NCBI RefSeq assembly: GCF_003315135.1
Contig: NZ_QNRK01000030.1
Coordinates: forward strand, 1-64,000
DNA from: Roseiarcus fermentans
GTDB lineage: Bacteria; Pseudomonadota; Alphaproteobacteria; Rhizobiales; Beijerinckiaceae
Length of the DNA: 64,000 bases
Reading direction: 5' to 3'
Both the position numbers and the translations under genes were made by a program. Under the pieces are notes generated by a model. The model saw only the letters and a program-made list of their open reading frames with translations, was not told the origin of the DNA and did not search any database. Of this stretch, positions 57,873-64,000 are shown piece after piece. How positions within the stretch are numbered: position 1 is the first letter of the stretch; the number at the start of each line of letters is the position of its first letter.

Positions 57873-59030
57873 CTAACGCGCCGCCGCGCGGCCGTCGGCG
57901 GCGCGCGATCCCGTGTCGATGGTGGCGATGACCGACATGCCGGGACGCAGCAGGTCGTCGAGCGCGGGGTCGCGATCGAGCACGATCTTCACCGGAATCC
58001 GTTGCACGATCTTGGTGAAGTTGCCCGTCGCATTGTCGGGCGGCAGCAGAGAGAACACGGCGCCCGACGCCGGCGACCAGCTGTCGACGCGGCCCGGCAG
58101 CGTCACGCCCGGCAAGGCGTCGACCGTGACCGTCGCCGACTGTCCCGCCCGGACATGGGTCATCTGCGTTTCCTTGTAGTTGGCGATCACCCAGACGTCG
58201 GGCAGCGGCACCAGCGACAGAACCTCGGTTCCGACGCTGAGGTACTGGCCGGCCTGGACGAGACGCTGGCCGACCATGCCGTCTGCCGGCGCCGCGATCC
58301 GGGTGTAGCCGAGATTGATCCGGGCGAGGTCGCGCGCCGCGGTCTGCGCCGCGAGCGTCGCCTTCGCCTGCCGCTCCTGGCTGTCGAACACGTTGAGCTG
58401 CTGGCGCTGCTGGTCGAGCTGGGCGCGGTTGAGCGCCAGCGTCGCCTCGCTGTGCGCGGCGTTGTCGACGGCCTGCTCGGTCGCCTGGGGCGTGCCGGCG
58501 AGCCTCGTTTCCAGCAGCGCCTGTTGACGCTTCGCCTCCAGCCGATAGCGGATCACGTCCGCCTCCGCAGCCTTGATCGTCGCCTCCGCCTGTTCGATCA
58601 GCGCGCGTTGCAGGACTTTCTGCTGTGCGATGGTGTCGAGCGTGGCGTTGGCGCTGGCGACGTTGGCCTCGGCTTGCGCGACTTCCGCGCGATAGTCGTC
58701 GTCGACCAGTTCGACCAGAAGGTCGCCGGCTTTGACGGCCTGGAAGTCCTTGACCAGCATCCGCCGCACATAGCCGGGAACCTTCGCCGCGAGCGGCGTC
58801 GTGTCGGCCGCGAGATAGGCGTCGTCGGTCGCCTGCAGTGCGGCGGCGCTGACCCAATCGTCCCACGTGCGGGCGACGACGATCGCCACCGCGCCGGCGA
58901 GAACCACGATGGACAGCCGCAGGCCGGCGCCCAACCACCGGCGACCGGGCCGGTCCGTGGCGGCGGTCGGCGGATCGCTGGTGGTCCGCGCAACCTGCGT
59001 TGCATCCCGGGTGACGGACTGGTCGTTCAT
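57873..59030 (-). CDS. HlyD/EmrA-family membrane fusion protein
   Basis: 385 residues from ATG 59030. A single N-terminal membrane helix (LRLSIVVLAGAVAIVVA) leads to the lipoyl half-motif PLAAKVPGYVRRMLVKDFQA, VKAGDLLVELVDDDY, a long alpha-helical hairpin rich in Gln and Ala, and the second lipoyl half GYTRIAAPADGMVGQRLVQA. DPALDDLLRPGMSVIATIDT closes the beta-barrel. It links the MFS pump to the outer-membrane duct. It is immediately upstream of the transporter gene and almost certainly cotranscribed with it. Confidence 0.92.
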   Translation of the reverse strand: MNDQSVTRDATQVARTTSDPPTAATDRPGRRWLGAGLRLSIVVLAGAVAIVVARTWDDWVSAAALQATDDAYLAADTTPLAAKVPGYVRRMLVKDFQAVKAGDLLVELVDDDYRAEVAQAEANVASANATLDTIAQQKVLQRALIEQAEATIKAAEADVIRYRLEAKRQQALLETRLAGTPQATEQAVDNAAHSEATLALNRAQLDQQRQQLNVFDSQERQAKATLAAQTAARDLARINLGYTRIAAPADGMVGQRLVQAGQYLSVGTEVLSLVPLPDVWVIANYKETQMTHVRAGQSATVTVDALPGVTLPGRVDSWSPASGAVFSLLPPDNATGNFTKIVQRIPVKIVLDRDPALDDLLRPGMSVIATIDTGSRAADGRAAAR

Positions 59031-59121
59031 GGACTTTCCGCCAGGCCTCCGTGGCTTGCCCTCAGGTCCCCGCGTGACGTCGCCTCGTGCCTATCCCTGC
59101 GCGCGGCGCCGGGAAGCGCCC

Positions 59122-59679
59122 TCACCGCTTGCCGTACTCCGTGAAGACGTAGTCGCGGTCCTGCACGATCGTATGGCAGGCGAACCCGCACTTCGCGTCG
59201 TGCGCCTGCGGCGGACTGTCGGTCTCGTTGGCGGGCCTGAAGCCGCCCGCCGCCGCGTCGACCTCGAACGCGGCCCATCCCCATCCGCCGCTGTCGGCGA
59301 ATCGCTTCGAGTCCTTCACCATGAAATCGACGTCGTGCTGGGCGCCGGGGACCGTCGGCTCTCCCGGGTAGGCTTCCTGTGTCTTCGGCGTCCAATGGAT
59401 CTTCGCCATCCGGGCGCCGTCCGGGAACGGCTTGCCGTCGCCGGGCGCGCCGCGCCGGTACGCGTCGATCATCGCGGGATTGCCCACGATCGCCGCGATC
59501 TTGCCGTTGTTCTGGCTGATCGCGATCAGGGTCCAGTCCTCGTATCCCCGGAACTCGGCGAAGCCGAGGCCGTTCTCCACCTTCACGGCGTCCTTGTCCT
59601 GGGCGGGGATGGCCCACGCGCCCAGGACGGAGAGGACGCTCGCCGCGACCACGACCGCCGACAACCGAATGTTCGACAT
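59122..59679 (-). CDS. Cytochrome P460-family haem protein with CX3CH motif
   Basis: 185 residues with an N-terminal export signal (LSAVVVAASVLSVLGAWAIP). The body contains NGLGFAEFRGYEDWTLIAIS and FMVKDSKRFADSGGWGWAAF, typical of the P460 fold. The haem motif near the C-terminus is C-G-F-A-C-H (Cys164, Cys168, His169), a CX3CH spacing, followed by TIVQDRDYVFTEYGKR. Periplasmic members bind c-type haem, some cross-linked to a Lys. It may detoxify NO or hydroxylamine, or transfer electrons; its function here is not known. It lies 46 bp downstream of the alcohol dehydrogenase gene. Confidence 0.8.
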   Translation of the reverse strand: MSNIRLSAVVVAASVLSVLGAWAIPAQDKDAVKVENGLGFAEFRGYEDWTLIAISQNNGKIAAIVGNPAMIDAYRRGAPGDGKPFPDGARMAKIHWTPKTQEAYPGEPTVPGAQHDVDFMVKDSKRFADSGGWGWAAFEVDAAAGGFRPANETDSPPQAHDAKCGFACHTIVQDRDYVFTEYGKR

Positions 59680-59725
59680 GCGCCGCCTCCGCTTTTCGAT
59701 GGATCCGGGTCGAAAGGCTCGCGCG

Positions 59726-60742
59726 TCAGTCCATCCTGAGCACGACCCTGAAGCGCGCCTCGCCGCTCATCATACGCTCGTAGGCCTCCTGCGCCCTGGC
59801 GAGCGGATAGACCTCGTTCATCGAAGCGACCTTGTTCATCCGGCTGAAGAGCAGCGTGTCCTCGGAATCGCGCGCGACGCCGGAGTACCAGCCGCGGATC
59901 GCGGCCGATTTGCCGATCAGGCCGACCGCGTCGACCGTCAGCGGACCAACCACGCCGATCACCATCATGACCCCGTTGGGGCCGAGGCCGCCGGCGATCG
60001 CCTGCATCGCCGGGCCGCTGGTGACGGTGGCGAGGATCGCCTTCGCGCCGCCCATGCCGGTCAACGCCTCGGCCGGGTCCTGCGCCGCGCTGTCGATGTA
60101 GTCGCTCGCCCCGAGTTCGCGCGCCAACGCCTCCTTGTCGCGGCCACGGTTGACCGCCACCGCGCGAAAGCCCTGCCGAGCGGCGAACTGAATCCCGAGG
60201 TGTCCGAGTCCGCCGACCCCCAGGACCGCGACGAGGTCGCCGGGGCCCGCGCCGCTGTGGCGGAGCGCATTGAAGGTAGTGACCCCGGCGCACAGCAACG
60301 GCGCCGATTCGACCGAATCGAGGTCGTCCGGCACGTGCGCGACCGCTGACGCGAGCGCCACCATGTGGGTGGCGTAGCCGCCGTCGCGGGTGATTCCGGT
60401 CACCTCGTGCACGGTCTCGCAGGCGAAGGCGCTGTCGCGCCGGCAGCGCCGGCAATATCCGCAGGCGCCGCCGAACCAGCCGACCCCGGCCCGGTCGCCG
60501 ACGGCGAAGCCCTGAACCCCCGCGCCGAGGGCGTCGACCACGCCGATCGCCTCATGGCCGGGCACGCGCGGATAGCGGATGCCGGGCCACAAGCCCTCGA
60601 CCGTCATCGCGTCGCTGTGGCAGACGCCGCAGGCTTCGACGCGGAGACGAATCTCCCCCGCGCCCGGCTCCGGAAGGTCGCGCTCGACCGCCGCGAGCCT
60701 CCCCTTCGCCTCGTGAACGACCATCGCACGCATTGTCGGCAT
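59726..60742 (-). CDS. Zinc-dependent alcohol dehydrogenase (AdhP-like)
   Basis: 338 residues from ATG 60742. The catalytic Zn ligands lie in EACGVCHSD and VPGHEAIGVV; the structural Zn site is CGYCRRCRRDSAFAC with four Cys. The Rossmann motif LGVGGLGHLGIQFA binds NAD(P). GGYATHMVALASAVAHVPDD and the Met-rich C-terminus fit the AdhP/AdhA group of medium-chain dehydrogenases. It should oxidise primary alcohols or reduce aldehydes. The cytochrome P460 gene follows on the same strand and may share its transcript. Confidence 0.93.
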   Translation of the reverse strand: MPTMRAMVVHEAKGRLAAVERDLPEPGAGEIRLRVEACGVCHSDAMTVEGLWPGIRYPRVPGHEAIGVVDALGAGVQGFAVGDRAGVGWFGGACGYCRRCRRDSAFACETVHEVTGITRDGGYATHMVALASAVAHVPDDLDSVESAPLLCAGVTTFNALRHSGAGPGDLVAVLGVGGLGHLGIQFAARQGFRAVAVNRGRDKEALARELGASDYIDSAAQDPAEALTGMGGAKAILATVTSGPAMQAIAGGLGPNGVMMVIGVVGPLTVDAVGLIGKSAAIRGWYSGVARDSEDTLLFSRMNKVASMNEVYPLARAQEAYERMMSGEARFRVVLRMD

Positions 60743-61038
60743 GGGTGAGGCTCCAGGATTTCATGGGGCCCCCAGCCGGCAAAATGTGAGTCGAAATTGC
60801 GTCGACTCTATGATCGCCGCGCCCGCGCGGGGCAGGACGCGCGGAGCGTGTCTCGGCGGAACGTCAAGCGACGGGAGCGTCTCCGCCCCCACTTGGGCGC
60901 CGCTTGCGCGCGCCCGGGTGAGGGAGGAAGCGCACCGGTCGACTGTCGCGCCGGTCAGGCGCGTTGTTTGCCGCCGTAGGCCAACGGCCGCGTCTGCACC
61001 GCCGCCCGCAAATCTGCCCGGCTCACCCGGCCAGCGGA
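60743..61038. other. Gap between the alcohol dehydrogenase start and the secreted protein end
   Basis: About 296 bp on the minus-strand side between the end of the large secreted protein and the adh start. It must contain the adh promoter and any terminator for the large gene. I see no hairpin with a T-run and no gene. Confidence 0.35.
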
Positions 61039-64000
61039 TCAGGCGATGACATTCGCAGCCGACAGCCCCGACGACACGCCGGCCAGCGTGATCGCCATCA
61101 GGCTCGAACTGCTGGTCGAGAGCGCGCTGGTCGTGTCGTTGACGTAGACCGTCGCGGCGCCGCCCGAATAGAGCCAGGCGATCGAGTCCGCCGCGACCTT
61201 CTTCGTGCTGTTCTTGAGGCTTCCCTGGATGGCCAGACCCGAATTGATCGACGAGACGTTCAGAAGATCGTTGATCGACCCGCCGGCCGCGAAGCCGGTG
61301 ATCGTGTCGCGGCCCGCGGTCGTGTTCGGCGACGCGCCGGTCGTCGACCAGGTGAAGGTGTCGGCGGCGGTGTGTCCGGTCACCGTCATCGTGTCGCCCT
61401 TGCCGTTGACCGCGATCGTGTTCCCGCCTTTCGCCGCGGTGATCTTGTCCACGCCGCTGCCCGTCTTGATCGACCCGGCCCCCGTCTCGGTGACGGTGAG
61501 CGCGCCCGAGTCGCCGCTCGCATCGAGGGCGCCCGCGAGGCCGGTCACGGCGACCGCGCCGGATCCCGACAGCGTCAGCGTGCCGCCGGAAGCGAGCGCC
61601 GCCGCGTTGACGGAGAGCGTCCCGGTCATGCTGTCGGCGACGCTCGTCGCCCCCGACCCGGTGACCACCGTCTTGACGCCGGCCTTGGAGGCGTTGGTTC
61701 CGAGGGTCACGCTGCTGGCGCCCGTCAGGCCGAGGGTCTGGATCGCCTGGACGTGGGCGAAGTCCGCGTCGCTCAGCACGGCCGCGGCGGACAGTTGCAG
61801 CGTGTCGGTCCCGCCGTCGCCGTTGATCAGCGCCGCCGCCGACAGCGCCGCTTCCGAGGCGAAGGTGAAGACGTCGTTCCCGGTCGTCCCCTCGGTGACG
61901 GCGGCCGAGGCGGCGCTGGTCGAAGCGCCGGACTTCGCCGTCGCCGTGTAGACGCGGATCGCGCCATTGGTCTCGGCGGTGGTGAAGGTCCACGCGCCGG
62001 AGGACGCGGCGGTCGCCGTTCCGAGCGCCGTCGCCCCGTCGGAGACCGTGACTGTCGCGCCCGCGGTCGCCGTGCCGCCGAGGACCCAGTGGCCGGTCGC
62101 GCCGGAGCCGGAATAGCTCTCCGACGTGATCGCCGGCGCCGCCATGCTCGTCGCCACCGTGTAGACGACCGCGTTCGAGGCGCCGGTGTTGCCCGCCGCA
62201 TCCGTGTCCTTGGCGACGATGCTGTTCGAGCCTGCGCCCAAGGTGACCGTGGTCGACCACGCCCCGCCGCTCAGGCTCGCCGTCCCGACCTGCGTCCCGT
62301 TGTCGAACAAGGTCACCGTCGAGCCGGCCGCGGCCTCGGTCGTCGTCACCGTGCCGGCGATGGTCTGCGTCGTCTGGCTGGTCGTCCCGCCCGCCGTGGC
62401 GATCGCGACCGTCGGCGCAACGGTGTCCAGCGTCATCGCCACTGCCCCGCTCGCGCCGGTATCGCCGGCGGCGTCCGTGTCCGAGGCGATGACGCTGTTC
62501 GCCCCCTCGGACAGGGTCACCGTGGTCGACCACGCCCCGTTGCTCACCGCCGCCGTCCCGACCGTCTTGCCATTGTCGGTGATCGTCACGGTCGAGCCGA
62601 CCGCGGCGCCGCCTGCCGTCACCGTGCCCGCGATCGTCTGCGTCGCATGGTTGGTCGTCGCGCCGGCCGTCGTGATCGCCACCACGGGGGCGCCGAAAAC
62701 GAAGGTCGCGCCGGCGACGGCGGTCGCAGCTTCGGTGATCGTGACGGTGTGGAGGACGGGAACGCCCTGCGGCGAGGCCGAGGAGATCGCCTCCGCGCCG
62801 TCATTGAAGGTCAGCGTCAGGTCGTCGCCGTTCAGCGTCGCGGTCGGCGCGAGCGCGCCGGCGCCCTCGGTCCCGGTGATCGACGCCTGCACCGAGACGA
62901 CGTTCGCGCCTGCGCCCGGCGTCTTGAGGTGAATGTCGAGCGCGCCGTCGCCGGTGAACGAGACCGTCAGGTTCGAGCCGTTGCCGCTCACCGACATGAG
63001 GTCGGCGCGCATCGGCAGCGAATCGACGTGGGTGACGTCGTCCTGGGTCGCGCCGAGCGTGACGGTGAAGGTCTCCGCGGCGCCCTTGTTCGCCGTGTCG
63101 TTGGCCAGGAACACGCTGTCGGCGTCGTAGGCGTACCAGCCGCCCGCGTTCTTGATGACCTGGCCGGCCGCGCCGTTGACGACGTTCAGCGCCATTGCGC
63201 CGAGATCCTCGTCCTGTCCGGACACGCCCGGCGTGACCGACGCGGTGACGACGGAGCCGCTGGTCGATTCGGAGAGCGTGGCGGCCTGCTCGGCGGCGAC
63301 CCGCTGCGCGAGATCCTCCGAGGTGACGAATTCATAATCCGCATTGTACGCGTACTGGATGAAATCCGCGTACATGGCTTCGGAATAGCCGGGCGCGGCC
63401 GTTCCGGCGCCGCCCGTCGGAAAGTCGGTGATGCCGTAGTCGTGCCACGGCCAGACGATGATCGGCGTCGCGGAATTGGCGGACAGCTGATTGAACAGCG
63501 ACTCCCAGTCGGCCAGCGCCGCCGCGCCGGTCTTGCCGTCGTATTGGACTTCCGTGAAATCGAAGGTGATGTTGGGCGCGATGTAGACCGAACTCGTTTC
63601 CGACGGGGTGATGTAGCCGATCGCATTCGGCGAGCCCGAGTCGACGCCGGTCCAGCCGCCGTTGACGTAGCCGGTGACGCCGGACGTGGTCGGAAAATAC
63701 GACAGGATCTGCTCCGAGTCGGGCAGGTCGTCGTTTTCGCCGGGGACGGCCGCGCCGGCGATCGTGATGCCGATGTTCGACTGCTCGATCGCCTTCGATT
63801 GTCCGAACTCGTAGGCGTAGGTGAACGTGCCGGTCGTTCCGGTCCCGAGATAATTCGTGTCCTCCGTCGGAATGCCGAAGTCGAGCGTGGCGCCGGCCGG
63901 GATGGCGGCGAGGACGCCGCCGCCGCCGCTGACGAGGGTCAGCGTGTAGGAGCCATTCGCGTTGGCGGTCACCGCCGAGACGAGCGTGTTCGTCCCGATG
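61039..64000 (-). CDS. Large secreted multidomain protein, partial (5' end beyond window)
   Basis: At least 986 codons; the frame stays open through the window edge (IGTNTLVSAVTANANGS at the edge), so the start is not seen. The N-terminal visible part includes TPIIVWPWHDYGITDF and AMYADFIQYAYNADYEFVTS, reminiscent of the end of a polysaccharide deacetylase-like domain. Two about 100-residue Ig-like (Big) repeats follow, each with a TQTIAGTV core and a later GAWSTTVTL. The last 300 residues are Gly/Ser/Thr/Ala-rich, end in RDTITGFAAGGSINDLLNVS and MAITLAGVSSGLSAANVIA, and resemble C-terminal type I secretion regions. It is probably an exported polysaccharide-active or adhesive protein. No cysteine occurs in the visible part. 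Confidence 0.7.
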   Translation of the reverse strand, partial: IGTNTLVSAVTANANGSYTLTLVSGGGGVLAAIPAGATLDFGIPTEDTNYLGTGTTGTFTYAYEFGQSKAIEQSNIGITIAGAAVPGENDDLPDSEQILSYFPTTSGVTGYVNGGWTGVDSGSPNAIGYITPSETSSVYIAPNITFDFTEVQYDGKTGAAALADWESLFNQLSANSATPIIVWPWHDYGITDFPTGGAGTAAPGYSEAMYADFIQYAYNADYEFVTSEDLAQRVAAEQAATLSESTSGSVVTASVTPGVSGQDEDLGAMALNVVNGAAGQVIKNAGGWYAYDADSVFLANDTANKGAAETFTVTLGATQDDVTHVDSLPMRADLMSVSGNGSNLTVSFTGDGALDIHLKTPGAGANVVSVQASITGTEGAGALAPTATLNGDDLTLTFNDGAEAISSASPQGVPVLHTVTITEAATAVAGATFVFGAPVVAITTAGATTNHATQTIAGTVTAGGAAVGSTVTITDNGKTVGTAAVSNGAWSTTVTLSEGANSVIASDTDAAGDTGASGAVAMTLDTVAPTVAIATAGGTTSQTTQTIAGTVTTTEAAAGSTVTLFDNGTQVGTASLSGGAWSTTVTLGAGSNSIVAKDTDAAGNTGASNAVVYTVATSMAAPAITSESYSGSGATGHWVLGGTATAGATVTVSDGATALGTATAASSGAWTFTTAETNGAIRVYTATAKSGASTSAASAAVTEGTTGNDVFTFASEAALSAAALINGDGGTDTLQLSAAAVLSDADFAHVQAIQTLGLTGASSVTLGTNASKAGVKTVVTGSGATSVADSMTGTLSVNAAALASGGTLTLSGSGAVAVTGLAGALDASGDSGALTVTETGAGSIKTGSGVDKITAAKGGNTIAVNGKGDTMTVTGHTAADTFTWSTTGASPNTTAGRDTITGFAAGGSINDLLNVSSINSGLAIQGSLKNSTKKVAADSIAWLYSGGAATVYVNDTTSALSTSSSSLMAITLAGVSSGLSAANVIA

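Overview
The window looks like chromosomal DNA of a GC-rich alphaproteobacterium, most likely a member of the Hyphomicrobiales (inferred from ChvE/GguAB sugar transport, LolA-type and HNH proteins of rhizobial style, many GTG/TTG starts, and tight ATGA/GTGA overlaps). Almost every gene is ordinary core or peripheral metabolism. I found no rRNA, tRNA, CRISPR array or intact insertion sequence. Two short AT-richer patches (about 34600-35260 and 54850-55490) and two decayed edges mark the accessory DNA.

Layout. 1-626: a possible IS end and an autotransporter-repeat remnant. 627-8574: Tat-exported sulfatase, two CorA-family metal channels (ZntB-like, CorA), a beta-keto acid cleavage enzyme divergent from a class III aminotransferase, and a LysR regulator divergent from a small NADP-binding oxidoreductase. 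8720-13589: DUF4239 membrane protein, LolA, a PAS-PAS hybrid histidine kinase whose second PAS keeps the FixL haem ligand, a Tam-like methyltransferase and a small hydrophilic protein. 13804-18539: exonuclease III, a PEP-CTERM GDSL esterase, an SDR reductase behind a MerR-type promoter, and a DUF924/EF-hand fusion. 18865-24152: penicillin acylase family protein, then an aldehyde dehydrogenase with its usual DUF779 partner, separated by a 38-bp tandem hairpin array.

24237-30291: an orphan OmpR regulator, a cNMP-domain protein and a zincin in one overlapping operon, an HNH nuclease, an RBBP9-like protein without its nucleophile, a TVP38 membrane protein, and dxs with a tiny membrane protein. 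31304-34554: rpmH-rnpA-yidC-engB. 34598-36032: accessory patch with a membrane-anchored unknown protein that cuts off the toxin partner of a DUF433 gene. 36114-42768: epoxide hydrolase and the prkA-yeaH-spoVR stress triad. 42919-47411: UbiH-type monooxygenase, a WTPGYW-repeat secreted protein and MurJ.

48020-54326: chvE-gguA-gguB-galK-galT, a self-contained galactose uptake and Leloir entry operon with a strong hairpin after chvE. 54421-56205: diguanylate cyclase in AT-richer DNA next to a class V aminotransferase that has lost its N-terminal half. 56269-60742: EmrAB-like efflux pair, a P460-type cytochrome with a CX3CH motif, and a zinc alcohol dehydrogenase. 61039-64000: the C-terminal part of a large, probably type I-secreted multidomain protein that runs off the right edge.

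No single locus is clearly a new system. The best leads are the 34.6-35.3 kb replacement island, the DUF924/EF-hand fusion, the MerR promoter without a visible MerR gene, the FixL-like hybrid kinase and the 38-bp hairpin array.
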